This document shows, piece after piece, positions 33,997 through 43,441 of a stretch of 64,000 nt of DNA (its first letter is position 1; every line of letters starts with the position of its first letter). A model generated the notes under the pieces. The model was not told the DNA's origin, searched no databases, and saw only the letters and a program-made list of their open reading frames with translations. The translations under genes and the position numbers were made by a program. The DNA comes from Streptomyces graminofaciens (lineage in GTDB: Bacteria; Actinomycetota; Actinomycetes; Streptomycetales; Streptomycetaceae). The stretch covers positions 4,030,001 through 4,094,000 of the forward strand of contig NZ_AP018448.1 in NCBI RefSeq assembly GCF_030294945.1, in the 5' to 3' direction.

Positions 33997-36201
33997 GTGA
34001 AACAGGTTGTACAGAACTACAAGAGCGGCGAGCTGGCGCTGCTCGACGTGCCGGTGCCGGGGTGCAAGCCGGGCGGTGTGCTGGTCCGCACCGCCTACTC
34101 GCTGATATCCACCGGGACCGAGCTCATGAAGGTGTCCGAGGCCGGCATGTCGATGCTGGGCAAGGCCCGCTCCCGGCCGGACCAGGTGGCCAAGGTCATG
34201 CAGAGCGTGGCCACCAACGGGGTGCCCGCCACCTACCGCAAGGTGATGGGCAAGCTGGACTCCTACACACCGCTGGGCTACTCGCTGTGCGGGGTGGTCG
34301 AGCAGGTCGGCACCGGGATCGACGATGTGAAGGTCGGCGACCTCGTGGCCTGCGCCGGCAATGAGCACGCGTTGCACGCCGAGCTGAACTGGGTGCCGAA
34401 GAACCTCTACGCCCGGGTGCCGGACGGCCTCGCGCCTCGGCACGCGGCCTTCGGCACCGTCGGGTCGATCGCGATGCAGGGTGTCCGCCAGGGCGAGCCG
34501 CAGCTCGGCGAGGTGGCGCTCGTCATCGGCCTCGGGCTGATCGGGCAGCTGGTGGTGCAGTTGCTGGCCGCCTCGGGGGTCCGCGTCGTCGGGGTCGACC
34601 CCGATCCGGTGCGCTGCGAGCTCGCCGAGCGGCTGGGCGCGGCGGCCTGCGGCGATCCCGCGTCCGCGGCCGTGGAGGCCGCCGTCGCCGAGCTCACCGA
34701 CGGTCACGGCGTGGACCAGGTGTATCTGGCCGCCGGCGGCGGCAGCAACCAGCCCGTCGAGCTGGCCGCCCGGCTCTGCCGGGACCGCGGCCGGGTCGTC
34801 GACATCGGCAAGTGCCGCCTGGACCTGCCGTGGAACGCGTACTACGAGAAGGAGCTCGACGTCCGGTTCTCCCGCAGTTACGGCCCCGGGCGCTACGACC
34901 CGGAGTACGAGCTCGAGGGGCGGGACTACCCGATCGGCTACGTGCGCTGGACCGAGCGCCGCAACCTGGCGTGCTTCCTCGACCTCGTCGCCCGCGGTCG
35001 CGTCGACGTGGAGCCCTTGGTCTCCCACATCGCCGACTTCGATGACGCCGTCGAGACGTACCAGCGCCTGAAGGACGGCGACCTGAAGGCCGTGGCCGTG
35101 CTGTTCCGGTACCCCGAACACGCGGCCGAGGTGGCGGCCGAGGCCCCGGCGGTGGCCGTGCCCGCGGTGAAGCGACCCGGCGGCGGGGTGTCCACCTCGG
35201 GCCGGGCCGCCAGGACGCCGGTGCGCCTCGCGTTCGTCGGCGCGGGAAACTACGCGACGTCGATGCTGCTGCCGCACCTGGCACAGCGCGACGGCGTCGA
35301 GCTGTCGACCGTCGTCACCACGACGGCGCTGTCCGCGGCCAACGCGCAGCGGAAGTTCGGCTTCGCCGAGGCGACCACCGATCTCGACGCCGTGCTCGGC
35401 GACAAGTCCATCGACGCCGTGTTCGTGGTCACCCGGCACAGCTCGCACGCCGAACTGACCCGGAAGGCACTGCTGGCCGGCAAGACCGTGTTCGTGGAGA
35501 AGCCGTTGGCGCTCACCGAGGACGAGCTGGCCGGTGTGCTCGCGGCGGTGGAGGAGTCCGGCAACGACCGGCTGCAGGTGGGCTTCAACCGCCGGTTCGC
35601 GCCGCTGTTGCAGGAGGCCAGGAAGCGGTTCGGCGCCAGGACCGGTCCGGCGAGCCTCCGCTACCTGGTCAACGCGGGCCGGCTGCAGCACGGCAGCTGG
35701 TACCTCCAACAGGGCACCGAGGGCTCGCGGTTCGCCGGCGAGGGCGGACACTTCATCGACACGGCGAGCTGGCTGCTCGAGGCCGACCCGGTCTCGGTGT
35801 ACGCGGTCGCCACGTCCGGCAACGAGGATCTGCAGGTCGTGCTGCGCTACCCGGACGGGTCCACCGCCACCATCAGCTACGTCACCACCGGCGCGGCCGG
35901 CTTCCCCAAGGAGACGCTGGATCTGGTCGCGGACGGCAAGGTGTTACGGCTCGACGACTTCGTCCGTGCCTCGCTGTATTCAGACGGCACAGTCGGCAGC
36001 AAGCGGTGGGTCAGCTCGCGGCTGCCCAAGGCCCGGGACAAGGGCCAGTCCGCCGAACTGGCCGCGTTCATCAAGGCCGTGCGGACCGGCGGGCCGATGC
36101 CGGTGCCGCTGGAGTCTCTGGTCGCCACCACGGCGGCCACCCTCGCCGTGCAGGCCGGCCTGGTCGGCGGCGCGCCGGTGACGTTGGCGGGGGCGCGATG
36201 A
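33997..36201 (+). CDS. Two-domain oxidoreductase: zinc-type alcohol dehydrogenase plus Gfo/Idh/MocA
   Basis: The 734-residue fusion has residues 1-380 as a medium-chain dehydrogenase (LGYSLCGVVEQVG, then VALVIGLGLIGQLVVQLLAASG). After an Ala/Pro linker, residues about 405-734 form a Gfo/Idh/MocA oxidoreductase (RLAFVGAGNYATSMLLPHL and the motif VFVEKPLALTEDE). Such fusions occur almost only in polysaccharide clusters next to heparinase-like genes, as here. They are presumed to rearrange or epimerise a sugar through successive oxidation and reduction. Codon 650 (35944-35946) is TTA. GTG 33997 has an AAGAGGA leader. Confidence 0.88.
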   Translation: MKQVVQNYKSGELALLDVPVPGCKPGGVLVRTAYSLISTGTELMKVSEAGMSMLGKARSRPDQVAKVMQSVATNGVPATYRKVMGKLDSYTPLGYSLCGVVEQVGTGIDDVKVGDLVACAGNEHALHAELNWVPKNLYARVPDGLAPRHAAFGTVGSIAMQGVRQGEPQLGEVALVIGLGLIGQLVVQLLAASGVRVVGVDPDPVRCELAERLGAAACGDPASAAVEAAVAELTDGHGVDQVYLAAGGGSNQPVELAARLCRDRGRVVDIGKCRLDLPWNAYYEKELDVRFSRSYGPGRYDPEYELEGRDYPIGYVRWTERRNLACFLDLVARGRVDVEPLVSHIADFDDAVETYQRLKDGDLKAVAVLFRYPEHAAEVAAEAPAVAVPAVKRPGGGVSTSGRAARTPVRLAFVGAGNYATSMLLPHLAQRDGVELSTVVTTTALSAANAQRKFGFAEATTDLDAVLGDKSIDAVFVVTRHSSHAELTRKALLAGKTVFVEKPLALTEDELAGVLAAVEESGNDRLQVGFNRRFAPLLQEARKRFGARTGPASLRYLVNAGRLQHGSWYLQQGTEGSRFAGEGGHFIDTASWLLEADPVSVYAVATSGNEDLQVVLRYPDGSTATISYVTTGAAGFPKETLDLVADGKVLRLDDFVRASLYSDGTVGSKRWVSSRLPKARDKGQSAELAAFIKAVRTGGPMPVPLESLVATTAATLAVQAGLVGGAPVTLAGAR

Positions 36202-38183
36202 CTGTGAGTTCAGGGAGTCCGGGCTGGTACCTGCGGCGGCTGTCCCGGATGGGACCGCGGGAGGTCGGCGGCCGGGTGGGCGACGCGGTGCGCAGGCGGC
36301 GGTGGCGGTCGGCGCGGCCGGACAGCCCGAGCGTGACCGGCGCCCGGTTCACCGCGGTACTGCCCGCGGGGACGATCGCCGCGGTGCCACCGGACGCCGC
36401 GAAACGTCTCGTCGCCGAGGCGGACCGGCTGATGGCCGGGCACGCCGAGTACTTCGGGGTGGACCGCGACGACCTGGCCGACCCGGACTGGTGGTACGAC
36501 CCGAAGACCGGGCGCCGGGCTCCGTGGGGCTACGCCTTCGACGTGCCGTACCGGAACGAGGACGCGGTCGGGGACATCAAGCAGATCTGGGAGCTGTCCC
36601 GGCATCAGTACCTCACCGTGCTCGCCGCCGCCTACGCGATCACCGGGGACGAGCGGTACGCCGAGCGAGTGGCCGAGCACCTGCGGTCGTGGTGGGCGGG
36701 CAACGCGCCGCTGCGCGGAGTGCACTGGACCAGCGGCATCGAGCTGGGGATCCGGCTGCTGTCCTGGGTGTGGATCCGCCGGCTGCTCGACGGCTGGCCG
36801 GGCGCGGCCGGGCTGTTCGAGGACAACCCGGTGGCGCTCCGCCAGATCTGGCACCACCAGCATTGGCTGGCCGCCTTCCCCAGCCGGGGGTCTTCGGCGA
36901 ACAACCACGTCGTCGCCGAGGCCGCCGGGCAGTTCGCCGCGGCCTGCGCGTTCGGTTGGTTCCCCTCCTCGGCGCGCCTGCGAGCCGACGCGCTGCGGTC
37001 GCTGGAGCGGCAGCTGCGGAGCAACACCTTCCCCTCCGGCCTCAACCGCGAGCTGGCCACCGAGTATCACGGACTGGTGCTGGAGCTCGGCCTGGCCGCG
37101 GTGGCCGAGGCGGATGCCGCCGGCGTGCCGGTCCCCGCGTCGATCCGGCTGGTGCTGCTGCGGATGACCGACGCGCTCGCGGCCGTCGTGGACAACCGGC
37201 TGCGGCCGCCGCGCCAGGGGGACGCGGACGACGGGCACGGTCTGGTCGTGGACGGCGCGGGCACCGACCGCTGGGCCTCGCTGCTGGCCACCGGGGACGC
37301 CGTGTTCGGCCGGCTCGCCTGGTGGCCGGCGGTGACCGGCACCGATGTGCGCACCCCGCTGCTGGCCGCGCTCATCCGGCCGTACTCGAAAAACGGAGCC
37401 GCGCCGGCCGTGTCCCGACCGGCGAGCCGACCGGCCCATTTCGCCGACGCGGGCATGACCATCCTGCGTGGTCCGGGGGAGATCTGGTGCCGCTGCGACG
37501 GTGGTCCGCACGGGTTCCTGTCCATCGCCGCGCATGCCCACGCGGACGCGCTGTCCGTGGAGGTCCGGCACGACGGGGTCGACGTGCTCGCCGACCCGGG
37601 GACGTACTGCTACCACGGGCAGCCCGAGTGGCGGCAGTACTTCCGGTCGACCCTCGGCCACAACACCCTGCGACTGGACGGCGATGACCAGTCCGTCTCC
37701 GGCGGCCCGTTCCTGTGGACCCGGCACGCCCGCAGCCGCGTCCTGGTCGCGGACACATCCGGCGCCACCGATGGGGGGACGGCCCGCTGGTGCGCCGAGC
37801 ACGACGGTTACCAGCCCTCCGTGCACCGCCGCCGGGTGGAGCTGACGGCCGCGAGCCAGGAGCTGAGGGTGGTCGACGAGGTCCACGGAGGGCTCAGCCC
37901 GCGCCGGGCCCTGCGGTTGGCGTTCCACCTCGGCCCGACGATCGCCGCGGACCTGGAGGGGAACCGGGCGGTGCTCACCTGGACCCGGGACGGCGAGGAC
38001 CGCTCCGCGACGCTCGACCTGCCCGGGCAGCTGTCCTGGCGGGCGCATCGCGGCGAGAGCGACCCGCCGCTGGGCTGGTACTCCGCCGGCTTCGGGCGCA
38101 AGGAACCCACCACCACGCTGGTCGGCACCGGCTTCGCCGACGACGCGCAGGGGTTCACCACCGTACTCAGGTTCCGCGACTAG
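36198..38183 (+). CDS. Heparinase II/III-like polysaccharide lyase family protein
   Basis: The 661-residue protein has the N-terminal alpha-toroid of alginate/heparin lyases (WYDPKTGRRAPWGYAFDVPYRN, then HWTSGIELGIRLLSW and SSANNHVVAEAAG). The heparinase II/III beta-sandwich follows (GFLSIAAHAHADALSVEVRH and LADPGTYCYHG). The family cleaves uronic-acid polymers by beta-elimination. No export signal is obvious, as is usual for these operon members. A role in trimming or editing the polymer, paired with the upstream two-domain oxidoreductase, is likely. The start overlaps the previous stop by 4 bp. Confidence 0.9.
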   Translation: MTVSSGSPGWYLRRLSRMGPREVGGRVGDAVRRRRWRSARPDSPSVTGARFTAVLPAGTIAAVPPDAAKRLVAEADRLMAGHAEYFGVDRDDLADPDWWYDPKTGRRAPWGYAFDVPYRNEDAVGDIKQIWELSRHQYLTVLAAAYAITGDERYAERVAEHLRSWWAGNAPLRGVHWTSGIELGIRLLSWVWIRRLLDGWPGAAGLFEDNPVALRQIWHHQHWLAAFPSRGSSANNHVVAEAAGQFAAACAFGWFPSSARLRADALRSLERQLRSNTFPSGLNRELATEYHGLVLELGLAAVAEADAAGVPVPASIRLVLLRMTDALAAVVDNRLRPPRQGDADDGHGLVVDGAGTDRWASLLATGDAVFGRLAWWPAVTGTDVRTPLLAALIRPYSKNGAAPAVSRPASRPAHFADAGMTILRGPGEIWCRCDGGPHGFLSIAAHAHADALSVEVRHDGVDVLADPGTYCYHGQPEWRQYFRSTLGHNTLRLDGDDQSVSGGPFLWTRHARSRVLVADTSGATDGGTARWCAEHDGYQPSVHRRRVELTAASQELRVVDEVHGGLSPRRALRLAFHLGPTIAADLEGNRAVLTWTRDGEDRSATLDLPGQLSWRAHRGESDPPLGWYSAGFGRKEPTTTLVGTGFADDAQGFTTVLRFRD

Positions 38184-38192
38184 GGAGGACGC

Positions 38193-39713
38193 TTGGGGAT
38201 CAAGTGGCGGCACTGGGCATGGCCGGCGGCACCACTGGCGCTGGCCCTGCTGGCGGCGACCGGCTGTGAGAGCACGCCGGGCGCGCGGCCGAAGCCGACC
38301 GCCGCGCCGTCCACGTCCGTGGCCCGGGTGTGCGCCGAGCCCGCGGCCGGGCCGGCGAAGGCGCCGGCGGGCGCGGTGACGGTCGACCCCTCGGTGACCG
38401 GTGACCTGGCCGCGAAGACCAAGAGCAACCCCCCGCACACCACGTTCTGGCTTCGACCGGGCAAGCACAGGCTCGACCCGAACCGCTACGCCCAGGTGTT
38501 CCCCAAGGAGGGGAACAGCTACCTCGGCGCGCCGGGCGCGGTGCTCGACGGCCGGAAGACCAACCAGTACGCGTTCGGCGGCACCGCCCCCGACGTCACG
38601 ATCCGCTACCTGACCGTGCAGGGTTTCGTCGCGCCGAACGACGAGGGCGTGGTCAACCACGACTCGGCCGACGGGTGGGTGATCGAGCACGCGACGATCC
38701 AGAAGAACTCCGGCGCCGGGCTGATGGCCGGTGCCCGCCAGCAGGTCCGCGCCAGCTGCCTGCGCGACAACGGTCAGTACGGCATGAACGCGTACAAGGC
38801 CAACGGCCGCATCACCGACCTGGTGGTCGAGGGCAACGAGATCGTGGGCAACAACACCGGCGACTGGGAGCGGCGGCGGAAGGGCTGCGGCTGCACCGGA
38901 GGCGTCAAGTTCTGGGCCGTCGACGGCGCCGACATACGCGGCAACTGGGTGCACGACAACCGCGGAACCGGGTTGTGGGCGGACACCAACAACAACGACT
39001 TCCGCATCGAGGGCAACGTGCTCGAGGACAACGACGGTGCCGCGCTGATCTACGAGACCAGCTACAACGCGGTCATCCGGAAGAACACGATCCGGCGGAA
39101 CAACTGGGTCGAGGGCCGCAAATACGCCGACCGCGGCGACAACTTCCCGTTCGCGACCGTCTACCTGTCCGAGTCCGGCGGCGAACCACGGATCCCAGCC
39201 CGCACGGACAAGATCGAGATCTATCGGAACGTGCTGGAGAACAACTGGTCCGGGATCACCCTGTGGGAGAACGCCGACCGGTTCTGCAACAGCCCGGCCA
39301 ACACCTCGTCCGGTGACTGCACGTTGCTGGTGAAGAAGACCGACCGCTGCGCACAGCCGGCGATCGCCACCGCACCGCTCTACGCCGACTGCCGGTGGAA
39401 GACCCAGCGGGTGGACATCCACGGCAACCGCTTCGTGCTGGACAAATCCGTCGTCGACTGCACGGTGCGGTGCGACCGCATGGCGGTGCTGGCCAACTAC
39501 GGCACCTATCCGGACTGGTCGCCGTACCAGGGCGAGCGGGTGGCCGAGGCGATCACGCGCAAGCAGCACAACCGCTGGCACGACAACGTCTACCTCGGAC
39601 CATGGAAATTCGTCGCCCACGACCCGAGCCGGATACTCGACTCCGGGCAGTGGCAGGACACGCCGTACCGGCAGGACGCGGGCAGCACGTTCCGCGCACG
39701 GGCCGGTGGTTGA
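38193..39713 (+). CDS. Lipoprotein with right-handed parallel beta-helix
   Basis: The 506-residue protein has a signal peptide ending in a lipobox-like LLAATGC with the lipid Cys at about residue 25. A long beta-helix follows (GTAPDVTIRYLTVQGF, VVNHDSADGWVIEHATIQ, GLWADTNNNDFRIEGNVLEDND). Such proteins include mannuronan epimerases, polysaccharide lyases and glycan-binding proteins. Outside the cell it could epimerise, cut or organise the polymer. TTG 38193 follows GGGAGGA at good spacing. Catalytic residues cannot be assigned by eye. Several Cys in the C-terminal third may form disulphides. Confidence 0.83.
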   Translation: MGIKWRHWAWPAAPLALALLAATGCESTPGARPKPTAAPSTSVARVCAEPAAGPAKAPAGAVTVDPSVTGDLAAKTKSNPPHTTFWLRPGKHRLDPNRYAQVFPKEGNSYLGAPGAVLDGRKTNQYAFGGTAPDVTIRYLTVQGFVAPNDEGVVNHDSADGWVIEHATIQKNSGAGLMAGARQQVRASCLRDNGQYGMNAYKANGRITDLVVEGNEIVGNNTGDWERRRKGCGCTGGVKFWAVDGADIRGNWVHDNRGTGLWADTNNNDFRIEGNVLEDNDGAALIYETSYNAVIRKNTIRRNNWVEGRKYADRGDNFPFATVYLSESGGEPRIPARTDKIEIYRNVLENNWSGITLWENADRFCNSPANTSSGDCTLLVKKTDRCAQPAIATAPLYADCRWKTQRVDIHGNRFVLDKSVVDCTVRCDRMAVLANYGTYPDWSPYQGERVAEAITRKQHNRWHDNVYLGPWKFVAHDPSRILDSGQWQDTPYRQDAGSTFRARAGG

Positions 39714-39714
39714 G

Positions 39715-40956
39715 ATGAGCCCAAACCATACGGACCACACGTCGAAGATCGTCGGGACGGTCTGGGGGCTGCTGGTCCTCAACACGCTCGGCTCCGCCGG
39801 GGCGAAGACCATCGTCCCGCTGCCCCGCTCCCTCATCCAGATGGTCACCATGGGCGCGCTGGTCGCCGCGTTCGCGCTGGCGCTCGCCGTCAATCTCCGG
39901 CTGCGCATCCGAGCCAGCGCCTTCTTGTTCCTGCTCACCCTGCTGCTGGTGCCGAGCGTGATCTCCAGCGCGGACCTGGAGTCCGGGTTCGGCGCGGTGT
40001 TCCGCTGCGTCCGGCTGGCTCTCTTCATCGGCACGCTGTGGCTGCTCAGCCGCTGGTGGGACGGCAGCCCGACGTTCGTCCGGCACCACATCCGGATGTA
40101 TTTCGTGGTCCTCGGGTCGGTGGCCGCGGGCGCGATCATCTCACCGGGCGCCGCCATGCCCGAGCTCTACGGCGGGCGGCTGGTCGGCGCGCTGTGGCCG
40201 CTCACCCCGCCGCAGATCGGACAGTACGCCGCGGTGATCATCGGGCTTTCCGTGCTGCTCGTTCTGGGCCGCCGGACCGACAGGCGCAGCGCGGCGGTGG
40301 TCGTCGTGCCGGCACTCGTCCTGCTCGCGCTGACCCATACCCGGACGGCCACGCTCGGCCTGCTCATCGGGCTGGTGTTGGCGATCGGCTCGCTCTTCCT
40401 GACCAGCGCCGCCGCCCGCCGGTTCTTCACCTGGGCGGTGCTGTGCGCCGCCGTGACCGCGGTGGGGTTCGGCTCCGCGCTGCAGGCGTGGTTCCTGCGC
40501 GGACAGAGCCAGGAGAACTTCACCAGCCTCACCGGTCGGGCCAAGGTGTGGGACGCCCTGCTGGCAGCGCCCCGGACGACCTCGGAGTATCTGTTCGGCG
40601 CGGGCCTGGGCGACAAGTCGTTCGGCGGGCTGCCGATCGACAACAGCTGGCTGGCCGTCTACCACGAGCAGGGCATGACCGGCGTCGCCCTGGTGGCGGC
40701 GATCATCATCGTGTTGGGCGGCGTCGCGCTGCTGCGGCCACCGTCGCTGTCGAGGGCCTGCGCGATCTTCCTGATCAGCTACTGCGCGATCGCGTCGTAC
40801 ACCGAGGCCGGGCTGGGCGACGCCTCACCGTATCTGCTGCATCTGGCCGTGGCCGCTTCGCTGCTGGCGGCACCTGCCGCGGCCACTCCCCTCTCGACAT
40901 CCGAACTCCCTCGACGACGCGTCCCGCGATGGGCCCAGAGATCGGAGGTGACCTGA
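39715..40956 (+). CDS. O-antigen polymerase/ligase-like membrane protein (Wzy)
   Basis: The roughly 413-residue protein has about ten to eleven membrane segments. It carries a typical Wzy/WaaL-type cytoplasm-distal stretch: THTRTATLGLLIGLVL, then LTGRAKVWDALLAAP and LFGAGLGDKSFGGLPIDNSWLA. It should polymerise lipid-linked repeat units on the outer face. GTG 39706, overlapping the previous stop, is an alternative start. Only one such gene is present, consistent with Wzx/Wzy-dependent assembly. Confidence 0.85.
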   Translation: MSPNHTDHTSKIVGTVWGLLVLNTLGSAGAKTIVPLPRSLIQMVTMGALVAAFALALAVNLRLRIRASAFLFLLTLLLVPSVISSADLESGFGAVFRCVRLALFIGTLWLLSRWWDGSPTFVRHHIRMYFVVLGSVAAGAIISPGAAMPELYGGRLVGALWPLTPPQIGQYAAVIIGLSVLLVLGRRTDRRSAAVVVVPALVLLALTHTRTATLGLLIGLVLAIGSLFLTSAAARRFFTWAVLCAAVTAVGFGSALQAWFLRGQSQENFTSLTGRAKVWDALLAAPRTTSEYLFGAGLGDKSFGGLPIDNSWLAVYHEQGMTGVALVAAIIIVLGGVALLRPPSLSRACAIFLISYCAIASYTEAGLGDASPYLLHLAVAASLLAAPAAATPLSTSELPRRRVPRWAQRSEVT

Positions 40957-40958
40957 GC

Positions 40959-42209
40959 ATGCACGGCGTTCACGTCCTGGTGGTGCACAACCGCTACGCC
41001 TCGGCGCAGCCGAGCGGGGAGAACAAGGTCGTCGACCAGGAGGTGGCGCTGCTTCGCGGGGCCGGCCACCGGGTCGACGTGTTCGAGCGGCGCAGCGACG
41101 ACATCGCCGCCCGGTCCCTGCTGGGCAAGGCCGCCATACCGCTGCTGGTGCCGTGGAACCCGGCGGTCCGCGCGGAGCTCGCCGACCGGCTTCGCAGCGA
41201 GCGGCCGGACGTGGTGCACGTCCACAACGTCTTCCCGTTGCTGTCGCCGGCGGTGCTGGCCGCCTGCGCCGACGCCGGTGTGCCCGCCGTCGCCACGCTG
41301 CACAACTACACCCAGGTCTGCCCGCCCGGCACGCTGCAGCGGGACGGCCGGCCGTGCACCGAGTGCGTCGGGTCCTCGCCGCTGCCCGCCGTCCGGCACG
41401 GCTGCTACCGGAACTCCCGGCTGGCGACGGTGCCGCTCGCGGTCAGCCTGTCGGTCAACCGGCGGCGGTGGTGGTCCGGCGTGGAGCGGTTCTTCTGCAT
41501 CTCCGCGGCGCAGCGCGACGTCCTGGTGCGGGCCGGCATGCCGGCCGAGCGGCTGGCGGTGAAGCACAACTTCGTGCCCGACCCGGGCTCATGCCGAGAG
41601 GGCGACGGCGAGCATCTGCTCTATCTCGGCCGGCTCGCGGAGGCCAAGGGCGTGCGGCTGCTCATGGCCGCGTGGGACGAGATCGCCGCCGCCGGCGGGG
41701 TGGGCGTGCCGCTCGTGATCGCCGGCACGGGGCCGCTGGAGCGGGAGGTGACCGCCTGGGCGGCGGGCCGGGACGACGTGCGGTACGTCGGCCTGTACGA
41801 CACGGCGCAGTGCCGGCAGGCCATCGCGCGGTCGGTCGCCGTGGTGGCTCCCTCCACGTGGCTGGAGGCGTTCGGCCTGGTGGTCGTGGAGGCGATGGCG
41901 GCCGGGGTCCCGGTCGTCGCCGCCGGTCACGGCGCCTTCGTCGAACTCGTCGAGGACGGGGTGACCGGGCTGCTGCACCGGCCGGGCGAGACCGCCTCGC
42001 TCGCGTCCTGCCTGCGCCGGATCACGGCCGGGTCGGCCCGCAACCGGGAGATGGGCCGGGCGGCCCGGCGCCGTTACGAGCAGGGCTTCAGCCCGGCCGT
42101 CGGGCTGGAGCGCCTGGTGGATGCGTACCGCACCGCGATCGCGGGTCGGTCAGCACTGGCTCGCGGCGGGGACACCCGCGCGAGCAGGGGGGATGGGGAC
42201 AGTAGATGA
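40959..42209 (+). CDS. Glycosyltransferase family 4
   Basis: The 416-residue GT-B enzyme has an N-terminal acceptor domain (HNRYASAQPSGENKVVDQE, DVVHVHNVFPLLSP and a Cys-rich YTQVCPPGTLQRDGRPCTEC). The donor domain has LLYLGRLAEAKGVRLL and APSTWLEAFGLVVVEAMAAGVPVVA. The Cys pattern PCTECVG with a later GCY occurs in a subgroup of exopolysaccharide GT4s. It adds one sugar of the repeat unit. ATG 40959 follows GGAGGTGACC. Confidence 0.88.
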   Translation: MHGVHVLVVHNRYASAQPSGENKVVDQEVALLRGAGHRVDVFERRSDDIAARSLLGKAAIPLLVPWNPAVRAELADRLRSERPDVVHVHNVFPLLSPAVLAACADAGVPAVATLHNYTQVCPPGTLQRDGRPCTECVGSSPLPAVRHGCYRNSRLATVPLAVSLSVNRRRWWSGVERFFCISAAQRDVLVRAGMPAERLAVKHNFVPDPGSCREGDGEHLLYLGRLAEAKGVRLLMAAWDEIAAAGGVGVPLVIAGTGPLEREVTAWAAGRDDVRYVGLYDTAQCRQAIARSVAVVAPSTWLEAFGLVVVEAMAAGVPVVAAGHGAFVELVEDGVTGLLHRPGETASLASCLRRITAGSARNREMGRAARRRYEQGFSPAVGLERLVDAYRTAIAGRSALARGGDTRASRGDGDSR

Positions 42210-43441
42210 CACGATGCCGACTCTGCGGCTCGGAAGCGATGGCGAGCGTCGTCGATCTTGGGGCGACGCCACCATGTGAGAGCTTTCTCGCCGCGGACCA
42301 ACTGGATCAACCGGAACCGGCGTACCCGCTGCACCTGCGGGTCTGCACCGACTGCTGGCTCGCGCAGATCCCTCCGCTGATCACGCCGGAGGAGACGTTC
42401 AAGGAGTACGCGTACTTCTCCTCCTACTCGACCTCCTGGGTGGAGCACGCGCGCACGTTCGTCGACGACGCCGTGCGGCGGCTGGGGCTGGGCACCGACG
42501 CCTTCGTGGTCGAGGTCGCGAGCAACGACGGGTACCTGCTGAGGAATGTGGTGGACCGCGGGATCCGCTGCCTCGGCATCGAGCCCTCGGTGAACGTCGG
42601 CGCCGCCGCGCGCGACGCGGGTGTGCCCACGCTCACGGAGTTCCTGGACCCGGCCACCGGCGCCGACGTCCGCGCCGAGCACGGCCCGGCGGACCTGGTC
42701 GTGGCGAACAACGTGTACGCGCACATCCCCGACGTGGTCGGGTTCACCCGGGGGCTGCGCGCCCTGGTCGCCGACGACGGCTGGGTCTCCATCGAGGTGC
42801 AGCACCTGCTGACCCTGATCGAGGAGAACCAGTACGACACGATCTACCACGAGCACTTCCAGTACTACACGGTCGCGTCCGCGATCCGAGCCCTTGCGAG
42901 CGGCGGACTCGCACTCGTGGACGTCGAGCTGCTGCCCACGCACGGCGGCTCCATCCGGCTGTGGGCCCGGCCGGCCGAGGTGGCCGGCGAGCCGACGCGG
43001 CGGGTGGCCGACGTGCTGGACCGGGAGAAGGCCGCCGGGCTGCAGGAGCTGTCCGGGTACACCGAGTTCTCCGCCCGGGTGGCCAAGGTGCGCCGGGACC
43101 TGCTGCGGTTCCTCATCGAGGCGGCCGAGCGCGGCGAGACGGTCGTCGGCTACGGCGCCCCGGGCAAGGGCAACACCCTGCTCAACCACTGCGGCATCCG
43201 GCCCGACCTGCTCCCGTACACGGTCGACCGCAACCCCTACAAGCACGGCAGGTTCACCCCGGGCACCCGCATCCCGATCCTGCCGCCCGAGCAGATAGCG
43301 GCCGACAAGCCGGACTACGTCCTCGTCCTCCCGTGGAACCTGCGGGCCGAGCTGGTCGAGCAGCTGTCCTTCGTGCACGACTGGGGCGGCCGGCTGGTCT
43401 TTCCGATACCGGAACTGAGCATTGTCGAGGTCAAGGCATGA
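42206..43441 (+). CDS. Sugar C-methyltransferase-like SAM enzyme (TylC3/NovU type)
   Basis: The 411-residue protein has an N-terminal zinc site (CRLCGS and VCTDCWLAQIP), a SAM-binding domain starting VVEVASNDGYLLRNV and a C-terminal domain with VVGYGAPGKGNTLLNHCGI. This three-part plan is that of NDP-hexose C-methyltransferases such as those making mycarose or noviose. Here it starts a five-gene block (42206-47200) that also encodes a nucleotidyltransferase, a deacetylase, an SDR and a DUF4910-like protein. It suggests a C-branched sugar in the polymer. Confidence 0.88.
   Translation: MTRCRLCGSEAMASVVDLGATPPCESFLAADQLDQPEPAYPLHLRVCTDCWLAQIPPLITPEETFKEYAYFSSYSTSWVEHARTFVDDAVRRLGLGTDAFVVEVASNDGYLLRNVVDRGIRCLGIEPSVNVGAAARDAGVPTLTEFLDPATGADVRAEHGPADLVVANNVYAHIPDVVGFTRGLRALVADDGWVSIEVQHLLTLIEENQYDTIYHEHFQYYTVASAIRALASGGLALVDVELLPTHGGSIRLWARPAEVAGEPTRRVADVLDREKAAGLQELSGYTEFSARVAKVRRDLLRFLIEAAERGETVVGYGAPGKGNTLLNHCGIRPDLLPYTVDRNPYKHGRFTPGTRIPILPPEQIAADKPDYVLVLPWNLRAELVEQLSFVHDWGGRLVFPIPELSIVEVKA

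Noticed and set aside
36210..40157. A 1,315-codon open frame on the minus strand across the heparinase-like, beta-helix and polymerase genes
   Set aside because: It is antisense to three well-supported genes, is full of Arg, Gly, Pro and Val without domain patterns, and arises from high GC content with few stop codons.
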